A stretch of 64,000 bases of DNA from Colias croceus (taxonomy: Eukaryota > Arthropoda > Insecta > Lepidoptera > Pieridae): contig NC_059561.1 of assembly GCF_905220415.1 (NCBI RefSeq), positions 3,302,001 to 3,366,000 on the forward strand, given 5' to 3'. The notes below the pieces were generated by a model that did not search any database, was not told the DNA's origin, and saw only the letters and a program-made list of their open reading frames with translations. Below are positions 10,873-23,037 of this stretch, piece by piece. Numbering within the stretch: position 1 is the stretch's first letter; each line of letters opens with the position of its first letter. The position numbers and the translations under genes are program-made.

Positions 10873-11094
10873 CTAGATCTCTGCCCGCGGCTTCACCCGC
10901 GTTTTCAAAGAAAAACGCGCATAGTTCCCGTTCCTGTGGGATTTCCGGGATAAAAAGTAGCCTAAGTGCATAAAACATACCAAATTTCATTGAAATCGGT
11001 TCAGAAGTTCTTACGTGAAGGAATAACAAACACCCATCCATTTATCCTCAAAAACTTTCAAATTTATAATATTAGTAATTAGGATTATTAACTA
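10873..11094 (-). mobile_element. Helitron family A
   Basis: Minus-strand copy. CTAG at 10873 is followed by 'atctctgcccgcggcttcac' (slightly eroded end). The body is the 'cgtgaaggaataacaaac' subtype and the 5' end 'ttataatattagt' is present. Confidence 0.75.
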
Positions 11095-11902
11095 AATTTC
11101 AATTTCACGTATTAAGTTTAGTAAATTTATTCCATTCATGAAATATTATGTAGGTTATAATCCGAATCATTTCAATACCTTTATTAATTGATTTTAATCC
11201 TTAATAGTTTAAAAACAGATGTACCTACCTATAAAATTAAAGTTATAATAAATTGATAGCTCGTTTATTTTGGAATGTGTATTTTATTTTACGTTTTCAC
11301 GAAACATTAAACGTTCATACATTAATTCTACATAGTGTGGATGAGGATTGTATTTGCATAGTTTCAATAACTTTTAACTACCAATAATTAACGTTAAGAA
11401 TTATTTTACAATACAATATATCGTAAACCTTATTATTTTTTTTTAAATGTGACGAAAATGGATTGATTTTACCAATTCCAAAGATGTCATGGAAACACGA
11501 AACAGGCCTGATTCCCCCAATTCTTTCTTGAAAGGTTTTTGAAAGGTCATAAAGAAGGTCAAAGCCTTTCACCACAATATTATCTTAATAGACGTACAAT
11601 AGCAAAGGAAACATATGAATCAGCATCAGCCAACATTCATGTGAGCTTTGATTATTCAATCAAAAACAAGCGGGAAAAATCGCTGACCCGCGACAAAATA
11701 GCGTAATGCAGGTAAAAATCGGTTTGTCTGTTTTTCGCTGAGCGAGGTTTTTTGAAGCAATTATTCATTGGTCTTTTTATTTGAATAGATTTACATTGCA
11801 GCGGGGTTTGGAAGATAAAATCCAATGCGATTTATTGTACCTTTAATTGTTAATTGACTTTGTTAGATTTATTGATTAGGCTTTTCGTTTTAGATTTTTG
11901 AG
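11095..11902. other. AT-rich spacer, nothing recognised
   Basis: No exon or repeat end identified. The segment 11640-11830 is less AT-rich but shows no motif that I can assign. Confidence 0.4.
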
Positions 11903-11956
11903 CATTGAGGTATTATTACTACGTATAGAGAGGACACCACGAACAAAATCTGTGCC
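11903..11956 (+). repeat. Truncated 5' end of the hAT-like MITE
   Basis: The first roughly 54 bases match the start of the MITEs at 30791 and 38638 (CATTGAGgTA, then 'ggacaccacgaacaaaatct'). The match then ends and the rest is absent. Confidence 0.6.
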
Positions 11957-12021
11957 GTGTGCGTCAATCGCGGCGGCGCGTGGCGGCTAGTGAGTACACT
12001 TTGTAGATATTCTGCCTCTTA

Positions 12022-12260
12022 TCCATACTAATATTATAAAGGCGAAAGTAACTCTGTCTGTCTGTCTGTTACTCAATCACGCCTTAACTACTGAACCAAT
12101 TTGCATGAAATTTGGTATAGAGATATTTTGACACCCGAGAAAGGACATAGGCTACTTTTTTCCCGGGACATAGGAAAGGTTATCCCGGAAATCCCACGGG
12201 AACGGGAACTATGCGTGTTTTTCTTTGACTGCGCGGGCGAAGCCGCGGGCGGAAAGCTAC
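12022..12260 (+). mobile_element. Helitron family A, terminal base changed
   Basis: Full-length copy preceded by host A. The 3' terminus reads gcggaaagCTAC instead of CTAG, a single-base loss of the canonical end. Confidence 0.8.
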
Positions 12261-12305
12261 TTACTTATAAATTAAAACCAATCAATGTAACAAAATATAA
12301 ATATA

Positions 12306-12702
12306 CAGGGTTACTTGTAAAACACCAGCAACCTCACAGGACAAGATAGCTAATATCATAAGTAACAACATTTGTTCTACGACTAATTTGGCATAACGCA
12401 ATAAATTATTTTTAAATGATTTTTTAAACTTTTATTGTACTCTCCTAACATTTGTAAGTCTATGTTCTATTCATTATCGGATGGCCGACGCGACACCCCC
12501 TTCCCCCTCTCGTTCGCTTCTTGTTTACAGAATTTTTGGGAGACGTAGAGTTTATAATATTCAAACGGAAAATTAAATGAATATTTATTTTTGTATGAAA
12601 ATAAAATCTAACAAATTATCAAAAGTCCTAGAACAAATGTTGTTGCTTATGATGTTAGCTATCTTGGCCTGCGAGGTTGCCGGTGTTTTACAAGTAACCC
12701 TG
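12306..12702. mobile_element. 397-bp element with 78-bp terminal inverted repeats
   Basis: Arms 12306-12383 and 12625-12702 are both 78 bases and differ at 6 positions by eye. They begin CAGGGTTACTTGTAAAACACC and are flanked by TA on both sides, so the duplication is probably TA. The 241-base core has no ORF. Consistent with a non-autonomous Tc1/mariner-type or fold-back element. Confidence 0.7.
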
Positions 12703-13745
12703 TATATTGTTTATCTTATTAAAAAAAATATGAATAAACTTATCAATTAAAATCTCATATTATATGGCTATAGTGTAGGTATACCGTATATTTACCTCGT
12801 ATAATCTATTACAGAATTATTCCAAAAGCTACCAAAATCATACTCATTACACATTTAAAAGTGAAAAATGTGTTAAAGTATTACTTTCATCTGTTTATGT
12901 AATTGCAACCGAACCTTTTTTGTATTGTCCGAAATTTACTTCAACGAAGGGAACAACAAAATTGGGTCACTCGGTTAAAATGGACTAACCAAAAACTTAC
13001 ATAAAGTCGGCATAAAGGTTTTTATTTTTATTATTTCAACTTGTTCATTTACATTACATATTTATACACAACATGACGTTATTTGTCACAAGTTTATATG
13101 AGAATTAGATACTTACTGACTAAAAATTTTACTCTCTAAATACATAAAGTGATACATACATATTATTCTAAATCGATTTTTTTTTTAAATAATGTACCCT
13201 TTATGGTACATAAACATACAAAAATGTATTTACCTTATACTGGACGTACCGCGGTTGCATATAAACGTTAAAAAAGAAATAAATTAAAAAGAAGAGAGTT
13301 AAGAGTACTCTAGAATAACACGTTTAAAATCTGTACCTATATAGCGAATAGCTATTTAAGAATAAGCTTATTTAAGAATCAGCTTTCAAACTACATTCAC
13401 AATACATACATATTTTGACGATATCATATAGCTTTAATACGTTCGTAGATTATTAAAATGCTTTCCTGTTACGAAGTTAGGTATGTAAAACTGTTTGTGG
13501 GAACCTTCTAACTTGCTGTTTGTTTGTAATTTCGTTGTTTGTTCTCAACTGTTTGAAATACGATCAGTTTATTTAGGCTCTAAATTACGTATTGTTTGGT
13601 TTATTCTGTTCATTTATTGTGTCCTTTTGTTAGGAATTAGTGGTAAACTAGTAGCTTGTGAGCTAACTATAATATAAGGCCTTAATTAAGGTTAGGCCCT
13701 TAACAAATGAAATTAAAAAAAAATGGAATTATAGTCAAGCGTAAA
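12703..13745. other. AT-rich spacer, nothing recognised
   Basis: No exon, RNA gene or transposon end seen. The 60-codon frame at 13495 is hydrophobic but lacks any family signature. Confidence 0.4.
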
Positions 13746-13917
13746 TCTTATAATATAAAAATGAATCACAAAATGTGTTGGTAAGCGCATAACTTGAGAA
13801 CGGCTTAACCGATTTCGTTAATTCTTTTTTTTATAATATTCCTTGAAGTTTGAGGATGGTTCTTATGTAGAGAAAACGTGAATATGTACCACGGGCGAAG
13901 CCGGGGCGGACCGCTAG
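13746..13917 (+). mobile_element. Helitron family D, complete
   Basis: 172 bases from TCTTATAATATAAAAATG to ggggcggaccgCTAG, between host A and host T. The hairpin is cgggcgaagccgggg type, distinct from family A. Confidence 0.8.
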
Positions 13918-14260
13918 TATTAAATAATATTATTTAAAATATGAAATTGCACCATCTTCGGAGGCTTTTGTCCCTGTATCACTATAGTGAAAAATATTAT
14001 TTTGGAAGTAGTTGTAGTCACATTCACGAATTCTTAAGCTGGCAACTTAATTTAATCTGAGAGCCCTTCCAGCGTTGGAATGCTAACCCAGATTTTCTTA
14101 GCGTATAAGGTTTTTAATTGGTTTTCAGTGTGGCATTCCTTTGAAGTTGTATCCTCCTTTAAACACTGGATAAATTCGTATTAATTTTAAGAGTAGGTAT
14201 TGTATTTTGTTTTTATAATGGTGTTAGAAAAACTACATCACCTTTATATAATATTATGTA
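13918..14260. other. Spacer, nothing recognised
   Basis: No gene or repeat end identified. Confidence 0.4.
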
Positions 14261-14466
14261 ATAGCTGTGCTCCACGGTTTCACCCGCATTGCTCTGCTCC
14301 TGTTGGTCTTAGCGTGATGATATATAGACTAAGCCTTCCTCGATAAATGAGCTATCTAACACAGAATTTTTTTTTCAAATCGAACCAGTAGTTCCAGAGA
14401 TTAGCGCGTTCATACAAACAAACATACAAACAAACAAACTCTTCAGGTTTATAATATTAGTATAGT
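14261..14466 (-). mobile_element. Helitron family C (inverted pair, left member)
   Basis: Minus-strand copy whose 3' end reads ATAG rather than CTAG. Its 5' end abuts the 5' end of the next, oppositely oriented copy. Confidence 0.75.
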
Positions 14467-14479
14467 TATATCTATACTA

Positions 14480-14671
14480 TCTATATACTTAATATTATAA
14501 AGCTGAAGAGTTTGTTTGTTTGTTAAAACGCGCTAAACTCAGGAACTACTGGAAAATTGTTTCGGTGTTAGATAGTCCATTTAGACGAGGAAGGCTAGGC
14601 TACTTATCACGCTAAGTCGCTAAGACCAACAGGAGCGGAGCCACACGGGTGAAACCACGCGGCACAGCTAG
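14480..14671 (+). mobile_element. Helitron family C (inverted pair, right member)
   Basis: Plus-strand copy ending gcacagCTAG followed by T. It lies head-to-head with the copy at 14261, 13 bases apart. Confidence 0.8.
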
Positions 14672-14844
14672 TTCGTATAATTTTCTAAATAACGTCGCTC
14701 TTTTGTAACGTTAGTTAAGCCAACTAATTATAAACCACTGCTGCAATGCATTGGTAAACTCATTACTGCTAACTAGATGTCCTAATTTGAATTAACCAAA
14801 TTACAATTTGTGAATTACAAAATAATTATTATAATTAAGTAACC

Positions 14845-14945
14845 ATTACTAGTATAAAACAAAGATAATTCCAACTGTGTGTCTGTATGCTTAGAACTTT
14901 AAAAATGCGCAACGGATTTTGATTTTGATGCATTGTGATAAAAAT
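14845..14945 (+). repeat. Decayed Helitron family B 5' part
   Basis: 'agtataaaacaaag' followed by 'atgcttagaactttaaaaat' and 'cgcaacggattttgat' matches the family B 5' half. The 3' half is missing. Confidence 0.5.
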
Positions 14946-14953
14946 ATTATTTA

Positions 14954-15132
14954 CTAGCTTTCCGCACGCGGCTTCGTCTAAAACCTAATAAAGTATATGC
15001 AAAAACCTTTCTTTTGAATATATTTATCTATTAAAAAAACCGCATCGAAATCCGTTGCGTAGTTTTAAAGATTTAAGCATACATAGGGACATAGTGACAG
15101 AGAAAGCGACTTTGCTTTATGCTATGTAGTGA
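14954..15132 (-). mobile_element. Helitron family B, complete
   Basis: CTAG at 14954 on the left and the TC end at 15131-15132, with a short deletion in the hairpin side ('gcacgcggcttcgtctaaaa'). Confidence 0.75.
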
Positions 15133-18100
15133 TCATGACATGATTTCACACTTTTCACTAAACAACAAATTTTCTAATTCACATACTATCAGTCAAAAAT
15201 TGAAAAAGCCCAACAAAACGTGAAGTTTATTATAATAGGTAGTAATTTTGATATAATATAACTACAATCACGCTTTTACAAGACACTTAACACGAATCCC
15301 ACACTTTCACTACTAAACAACTAAATTTTTCTATTTCGCAAACTACCCGCCAAAACTGAAAAAAAAATATCGTAAAAAGCCCTACAACGTGATCACGGGT
15401 CACGTTTGTGAACGTGACAGCAATAATAAGCCTCAAAAGTCGTAAATTGGAAAATTTTCAAACTTCAATAACATTGCCGTAACATGTGTAAAAATTGAGA
15501 TTCCATTTTTTCGACGTTATTGTTTTGAGCAATAGTTTTATGTGAGTTATACGGGATGCGAGTGTTTTTTTTAGGGTTTTTAGGGTTATATTATATCGTA
15601 ACTGCTGTTATGTGGTATGTATGACTAAATAACTAGTACTTGATTTATATTTTTGTTAGATTTGATAGATGTAAGTTTAACTTATAATTATTGTTGGTAT
15701 AAATTTTAAATGTATGTATCTCTATAATTCTCCATAATATAGGTACTTCCTTTGTGTATTGCTGTAAGATTTATTTATCGGTTTAATTTTCTGTTTTAAC
15801 AGACACGTTTAATTATAGCCATGACGTCATCTAAGTAAAAATATGGTCAACAGTTAAATATGGTTGATTTATGCATAATATATAGTTGAAATATATATAA
15901 TAAATTTTTCATACAAATACTTCTGTGTGTATTAACTGAAGTTATATGTTGATGATATTTTGTCAGTCTGCCTGTTTATTCTGTAGGAGTACACGATATA
16001 ATAGACTGACTATTTTTCTTTAGCTAATTAGTAAACGAAAGATCCGTCCAATTATAAATTGGTTTTTATTCAAGCCCTTAAGACCTCTAAGAGAAAATCC
16101 TATTTCAAAAGATGTCTGTGATTTATTTCATAAAAACATTTGCTGGAAATTTCTTGCCAGTAAGAAATATATGCCAAAAGTAAACAAAATTTTTGTACCA
16201 ATAAGCTCGTTTTTCTTGTTGACTTACCAGTATCTTATCAAAAGGGAATTTTTTCCTTAGTTTAATTTCATTTATTTTATCTATGTAAGTCATAACAATT
16301 ATATAACAATGACATATTATGCGTAGGTATATTAAAATATTTCAAAATAAGAACATGAACATACGTCCAATCAGGTTTTACTAAAATTATTGCCTAATAA
16401 ACTTGATTTGTCATTATATTATGTTTCTTGATTTCCCTGTATATTGTACCTTTAAATTATTTGTTTTATTAATAAAGTTAATAATAAATAATTTCTTCAA
16501 TTTACACGCTTCGAAACTTAACTTTTACAACTAGGAATATAAGAAACAATATTGATGATTACAATAACACTTCACAAGTCAAAACACGTACAAAAATACA
16601 CACCAGAAACTTAACTCTTCTTCTTTCACAGTCGGTAAAAGCTAAAACTATCGTACAGTAACTAACTGAACAGCATAAAAAGTTCCGTTTTCACAGTCGA
16701 AAGATACTTCGAGTCGTTTCTCTTCTGAAACAAAGCGAATTAAAAATGAATGAGCACCGTGCAGTTAAAATAGACGTTCGACGTTTTAAGGTTTACACCG
16801 GAATAACTAGGGTCCTTGCTTTTGGTTCAATAGTACCTATTTGAAAACTATAATGAATGACTCTTTGTAATTCATTATAGTTAATGCATATAATAAATTG
16901 CAAAAATTCGAATAAATTTGAAAGCATTTTTTTTACATCAATTTATTTATTAGTTTCAAACTTATTGCGTGATTAAACATTTCTGTAGATTTTTATATAT
17001 TTTAATTTTAGATGTGCTACGAAACCATCATAGATTGTTATTTGTTATACTTGTTGCATGATATAAGAAAATAAAATGCACACATAAAATACACACACGT
17101 CATACACATATATTATGTACACACCCGCTTATTTATCACAGATAGTTTCTCGAAACAATTAGCTATAGGTTTCTATTAGTACAGATAAACCGTACTTTAA
17201 ACACTTTACTTTTTATGTAAAAAAATATTCAACACAATAATATATTTAGCGCGAACTATCTTTGTAAAGCCGTGCCATTTACCGCTGTCCGCGATACTTT
17301 CAAACCGTGTTAAACATTTCTCGGATAATAATTTATAACAGCTTTACAAGCACAAGGAATGGTACACTCTTCGGGGAAATGGTGCAATTTTCTTTCTCTG
17401 CTTTTCTATTGTAGGTTTCTGAAACGATATTTTATTACGTTATAACGTTTGCAGGTTACTTTCTTTAGTGTCCGTACTGATATTATAAAAAATAAGAAAT
17501 TGTCCGAGGAACAGCTGGTTGGAATTAAAAAATATTTTATAATATGATTTTTTTTTTAAGGTCAGCCAACAGTTATTTACATCAATGCAAAAATACAGAA
17601 AAAAAGATTACAAAATAACTTACATAAATGTAATAACTACTTATAGGCTAACACCACATGCGAAATAAAACGGTTACATGTTATGACAATACAAGGATTA
17701 ATTGGAAAAAAATAAAATAAAAAAAGAAAACAGTGATAGTATCTTACATCTAAATTATTTTTTTTACGTTGAGATCTAATGCGATGATAGTCCATTTATG
17801 TTAGAAAAATAGACGTGTAATATTAACATGTAAGTCGCATCTCGCGTAGGTATCTACTATGTTCAGTGGAACTTGTTGTTTTTAATACGCTGTTTAGGTA
17901 CCTAACAACACTTAAACAATAAGACAACGTAGAGATCCTTATATTTGATTTATTTTCTCTATGTTACATCTACATTCTCTGTAGAGACTGCTTTCCGAAT
18001 TGGTGGCAAATGGTAATTATGACGATTCAAAAGTACTTCTATAATAAGTCTTATTGAGTAGTTTAATAGATGTTTTAATTTGAAATGTTTGAGTTAAACA

Positions 18101-18338
18101 AACTTAATAATATTAAAATAAGCATTAATTAACTAATCTAATTACCCAGAAAATGAACCACTTCATAATAAATACAAGTTCTTCGTATCAAAGTGTTGAC
18201 AATAATAAAACGGGGTTAGCTATTAGTGGGATAAAAGCAAGTTCCAATCTTACTAAAACACATATCAGGGGTTTGTTTGGTGGACTGTGTTATGGGAATT
18301 TGCGGGTGGTACAAAATATATTGATTTTTATTAAGATG
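15133..18338. other. Long AT-rich spacer with a local direct duplication
   Basis: No exon recognised. A direct duplication of about 80-90 bases is present (15147-15223 and 15299-15392). At 17549-17740 a T-run followed by 'aaggtcagccaacagttatt' could be the poly(A) end of a minus-strand retroelement, but that is weak. The remainder shows nothing I can name. Confidence 0.4.
15147..15392 (+). repeat. Imperfect direct duplication
   Basis: The two units share 'cacactt(t)tcac', 'aaacaac(t)aaattt(t)tct' and 'aaaagccc(a/t)acaa(aa)cgtga', spaced about 152 bases apart. Confidence 0.55.
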
Positions 18339-18530
18339 CTAGCTTTCCGCCCGCAGTTTCGCCCACGAAAAACCAGCATAGTTCCCGTTCCTGAATATAA
18401 AAAAGTAACCTTTGTTACCGTGGGTCTTCAGATACCTACATAGCAAATTTCATTGTAATCGGTTCAGTAGTACCTAAGTATTTGCGTGAAAGAGTAACAA
18501 ACATCACTCACAAACTTGTGCAATATCCAT
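18339..18530 (-). mobile_element. Helitron family A (5' end eroded)
   Basis: CTAG at 18339, hairpin in reverse complement 'tccgcccgcagtttcgccca', body 'tttgcgtgaaagagtaacaaa'. The terminal 'ataatatta' block is no longer recognisable. Confidence 0.65.
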
Positions 18531-18853
18531 GCAAAATTAATAAATACAAATAAACGCTCAGTTCCCACCATAGAAAATACGTTGGATTAGTTACAGGCAT
18601 AATCTTCTCAAAATTTCACGTATACCGATTTTCTTTGACTTGTACCACAGAATAAATTTCACTATAGGTATCGCAGTCACAACGATTTTCCTTTGAAAAC
18701 CAAACACCGTGTTAGGGCGCTTCTAAGTTAGTGATTAGAGAGTTGTACATCAGACGGCTACAGAAAATGTAAATATGACATATGGATCTACTAGATATCA
18801 CGTACAATCCGGTAACATCATACATCGAACGTCGATCATAATATTATGTTATA

Positions 18854-19089
18854 CTAGTTTTCCGCGGCTTCGCCCGCTCAGTTAAAGAAAAATCCTCATA
18901 GTTCCCGTTCTCGTGGGATTTCCGGGTTTGCGTCATTTTCCCGGGATAAAATGAAGCATATTATGTCCTTTCTCGGGTATTAAAATATCTCCATACCAAA
19001 TTTCATGAAAATTGGTTCAGTAGTTTAGGCGTGATTGAGTAACAGACAGATAGACAGAGTTACTTTCGCATTTATAATATTAGTATGGA
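18854..19089 (-). mobile_element. Helitron family A, complete
   Basis: Minus-strand copy with both ends, A/T-flanked, and an intact 'gggataaaatgaagcata' middle. Confidence 0.85.
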
Positions 19090-19699
19090 TTACGTCGTGT
19101 CCTTCGCCATGTTTTCCTTTACTGATTCGAGCAGTGAATAAATAGATCGTGTGCAAATAAATTGAAAAAAAAAAAAAATTTTTTTCATACTCATCAAATT
19201 ACGTAACGCCACTTCTGCCTATGAACATTATAAGACGTCAAAACAATGTACCATTTCCAAATTGATGTACATAGTATCAAGTAAATTAGGTTCGTATTCA
19301 CAATACGATCTAGAATCATAGTGCATCGAAATTTGCAATGTAACAACAATATATCTGCTATTGACAGGCTAATCTGTGGTTCAATCAAATTCGAGAGTCT
19401 GTCCTCTTCACTCGCATGCAATTAAATCGTGTTTCCCTCTCTAGCGTATAATACTATTGCTTTGCAATGTTGTCTCTGGTTTCAGTATAGGGATTCTTGT
19501 TAAAAATAGTACCTAATAGGATGTGAGTGAGCAAATTAGATACTTATTACACAGTAAAATACTCGTTGCTATAACCGTTTACCATAAAATTTTCATACAT
19601 CCAAGTCAAAAATTCGTTCCCAATCAAAAGCAGGAAACAAACTGTAATATAGGTATTATTATGAATTTTTTTCAGAAATTGTACCGATTACCAATCTGA
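19090..19699. other. Spacer, nothing recognised
   Basis: Apart from an A13/T7 run near 19166-19186, nothing is identifiable. A 75-codon minus-strand frame (19194-19421) lacks motifs. Confidence 0.4.
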
Positions 19700-19899
19700 T
19701 CTATACTAATATTATAAAACTGAATAGTTTGTTTGTTTGTACGTGCTAATCTCAGGAAACTGCTGGTCCAATTTGAAAAAGTCTTTCGGTATTAGATAGC
19801 CCATTTATCGAGGAAGGCAATATTATATAGGCTATATAATAATATCATCTCGCTAAACAGGAACGTTGCAATGCGGGTAAAACCGCGGAGCACAGCTAG
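19700..19899 (+). mobile_element. Helitron family C, complete
   Basis: TCTATACTAATATTATAAA start to gcacagCTAG, with a small internal insertion of 'tataggctatataataat'. Confidence 0.8.
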
Positions 19900-20372
19900 T
19901 ATAAGCTAGTATAATTTTTCAGCTACTGATAGACAACACAGTTGTCTCTAACGAAAACTTCTAATGTAGTCCGAATTATTGTCTGCGTCAAAACTGATAA
20001 TATAATGAATAATGTATAATGTAAATAATAAACTAGTAGATACTTTAGACAAAGTTCATACTTACAGTTCAGCTTAGAAATAATTCAGATCTACTTGCAT
20101 CGTGTTATCGAACGTTCGAATCTTTATTAGAAATCCATTAGAGTTAATTTACAATTCCTGGAATAGAGTGCTTTTAGTAAATAAAATACCACAATTTGCC
20201 ACCATTTCACATACAATTTTACTGAGCGTTAATGCATTTTGATTGTAATTTAGGCCTTGATATTTGTTGCGTAGTGTAATTTTATGCTTTGAGTATAGTT
20301 AGTGTTAGAGTTATGTTTGATTCTGTGTATTGCATTGTTCAAATAAATCGTTAGCTACTGTGATGTTTAAAA

Positions 20373-20527
20373 TCCATAGGAAAATGCGAAAGTCTGGCTG
20401 TCTAAAATACAGCACCGATTTCGATGAAAATTCTAATGGAAATAGTTGAAAATCGAAGTTCAAAATATATAGGTTACTTTTATAAGCTTGTAGTATTGTA
20501 CGCAGCAAACTCGTGGGGCACACCTAG
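20373..20527 (+). mobile_element. Diverged Helitron-like copy
   Basis: Starts TCCATAGGAAAATGCGAAAG and ends ggggcacaccTAG. The body has 'ctgtctaaaatacagcacc' and a GC-poor end hairpin. Ends fit, body does not match families A to D. Confidence 0.5.
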
Positions 20528-22054
20528 TATATTATACAGCGAATAGTGGTATACTTATATTGTTTTTATTAATACAGTTACCATACTTACTTTATAGATA
20601 GTTCGTGAATCCTATAATGGCTCAAGGATTATTTCTAACTGCTTTTATATCCCACAGATTATTTATATCGGCTTCAATATTTTTACGGCTTACATGTTAG
20701 TGGCGGACTTACTTTGCTTTTGTTATTTTTACAATAAAAGAAGAGCGTGTGTACTGAGCACACGTGTCAGAAGTTAAACTTTAGCAAGGTTCAAAGATAC
20801 TAAAATCGTCGCCTTACTCCAAAACGTGACGGTATGCCATGACGCGACCTTAAAATTTTACTCTCAACGCGCCTAAAGAAGTTTCACTTCAAAGATTTAC
20901 GAATTTTGGAGGAATTCAAAAATTTATTAGAGGTAAGTAAGAAAATGAAGAGTAATATTGCTCATTGTTTCATATACTTTTTATCACCTGTTGGCGAGGC
21001 AAATTTTTACAAAATATTTCGTCTTGAGTTAATTTTTCGTTTTATGTGCGATATCAATCTTTGAGCTTAATAATTGAATATAATTTTATTAATTACTAAA
21101 ACACGAAAAACCATCTCCATTCATTTTTCTATATACATATTCTTACCTGTACATATTCGTATCTGTTACATGTACCAGTATTTACAGACATTTTAGCCTC
21201 TGTTAAATTCCTTCTAATATCGAAATGCCCTGTGGTTTTGCGGAGGGCAATCATTTAGTATTTAGTGACCCACATACCCATTTACTTATTAACACTGAAT
21301 CTGTAAGGGCCTTAACATATTTCAATGGGTATATTTGGGTCTAAGTAAGGAACAATTAGGGTTAAATTACTTATCGTGTTGTATATTCTTTATGAATCCT
21401 TGAAAAATATATTTTAATTTTTAAATACATGCTTTATTTTATTACAAAAATGCAACGCCAAATGTGTTGTTTTTTAAACTTGTATAAATAAAAAACTCGA
21501 TAACGGCTCAGCAAATTCGGCTAATTTTTAAAAGTTTTTGTTACAGCACAATTAGAAAGCTTCTTAATAATGAGAACACGAAAAGGAGCAAATGCTGGTA
21601 AATAAATAATAATAATGTTATAATTATTTATACTGTTTTTAATAGATATTTTAATTTGTGTTTATCACTGAAATTATCAATCTGAATTTTGTTCAGTTTT
21701 AATAAACTAAGATAATTCTTAATAGAATAATAATCTTTATATTTACTGTATCTATTGCAAGAAGCCATTACTTTTCTTTTCACTTTTCACATATAAATAC
21801 AAGAAAGTTAAATACTACATTCATAGTTTTGTTCAAGAAAACACATTTCAAATGTCACCAGTATAAAAATACCCTTGAGTTATATAACAGGGCTTACGTA
21901 ACAGAGACCATTCTGACACTACTTACCAAATCTTATGTAACGCGCCCTATTTTTAAAATAATGCCAAAACACTCTAAATATTAAGGCATATCGTTAGATT
22001 GTGGAATTCAATATAATTGTGTCATTCTTATTGGAATATTTAATAATTCAAACA
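20528..22054. other. AT-rich spacer, nothing firmly recognised
   Basis: A weak family D-like stretch ('ctcgataacggctcagcaaa') occurs near 21496. Otherwise no gene or repeat end. Confidence 0.4.
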
Positions 22055-22251
22055 TCACTACATAGCTATAGTTTAAAACAAGGTCGCTTTCTCTGTCCCT
22101 GTGTAGTGTTTATGCTTAATCTTTAAAACTACGCAACGGATTTTGATGTGGATTTTTTTAATGGGTAGAGTGGTTCTTGAAGAAGGTTTTATTATAGTTA
22201 TAATGTATTAGGTTTTAGACAAAGCGGGCGAAGCCGCGGTTGGAAAGCTAG
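22055..22251 (+). mobile_element. Helitron family B, complete
   Basis: TCACTACATAGCTATAGT start after host A, ends ttggaaagCTAG before T. The piggyBac-like element begins 6 bases downstream, so two independent insertions abut. Confidence 0.85.
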
Positions 22252-22256
22252 TTTAA

Positions 22257-23037
22257 CACGTTCGCGGACAGTACAATCTTACAGGTTGAAGCTAATGAGA
22301 CACTACTTTTTTTCATACATTGCCCAGGGGCGTAGTGTAACAACACATGGTTAAAAAATCATATGATATGACAGAACGGATATAGGCGTAAACGTCGTAA
22401 GCACTCAGCATCAGATTCATAGTCACCCAAATGGGTCTTGACTCGATTCAGGGGTAGACGCTGCTTCAAACAGGTCTTGAAGACGTTTTTGTTCTTTTTC
22501 GAACGAGTCTCGAGACGCCATCTGCAGAAATATTCGTTACAAATTTAGTTAAACAAAATCGTGTTCACAACATAAATATGTTGTTTACAAAAGCAACTAG
22601 ACTTGAATTAGTATATCCAGTATGAGTAAAATAATTAAATTACGTTGGAAACTAAATACTCACTTTCTAAATAACAATTGCGCGCGAAAACATGCAGCGA
22701 CACGCGGGATCTCCGCAGCGGCGCAGTACTCGACTAACCGTATGCAAACATGGCGCCCACGGGCGTAGTGTGCGCGGGAGAGGGGTATAAAAATATGAAT
22801 GTGTGCGTGGAAGTACCTTCCTTTGACGAATTTTTGTAAATAATACAGTGACAGTACAAAAGTCGTAATTATACCTGTCAAGACAGTACAACATGCCGTT
22901 CTTTATGATAGTATGAAAAATCGCACGGCGTGTGGCGTACTGATTTTATGCAAGTAAAAACTGATACGTCGACAGACGTACTGTCGTAACACTTTTAGCT
23001 GTATAGACGCCTGTGTTCGTTACTGTCCGCGAACGTG
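22257..23037. mobile_element. Non-autonomous piggyBac-like element, 781 bp
   Basis: Flanked by TTAA on both sides (22253-22256 and 23038-23041), the piggyBac target. Terminal inverted repeats are perfect over 17 bp, CACGTTCGCGGACAGTA. The interior holds a short coding relic on the minus strand and a CpG-rich block (22680-22780) next to a TATAAAAATA box at 22786. It lacks any transposase core (no DDD region is visible), so it would need a transposase in trans. Confidence 0.85.
22423..22521 (-). pseudogene. Remnant of transposase N-terminus in the piggyBac-like element
   Basis: A 32-codon frame starts MASRDSFEKEQKRLQDLFEA and stops at 22423-22425. Directly upstream of the ATG on this strand is 'atatttctgcag', a splice-acceptor-like sequence, and a GTGAGT donor-like site lies further upstream (near 22660), suggesting a 5' UTR intron in the ancestral gene. 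Past the stop, a shifted frame continues with an acidic 'DYESDAE'. Assignment to a transposase rests on position in the element, not on a catalytic motif. Confidence 0.4.

Noticed and set aside
18153..18443. 96-codon open frame
   Set aside because: Its 3' third is a Helitron family A copy read in a non-coding frame.
22660..22894. Two overlapping minus-strand frames of about 75 codons
   Set aside because: They cover the CpG-rich part of the piggyBac-like element and show no transposase motif.
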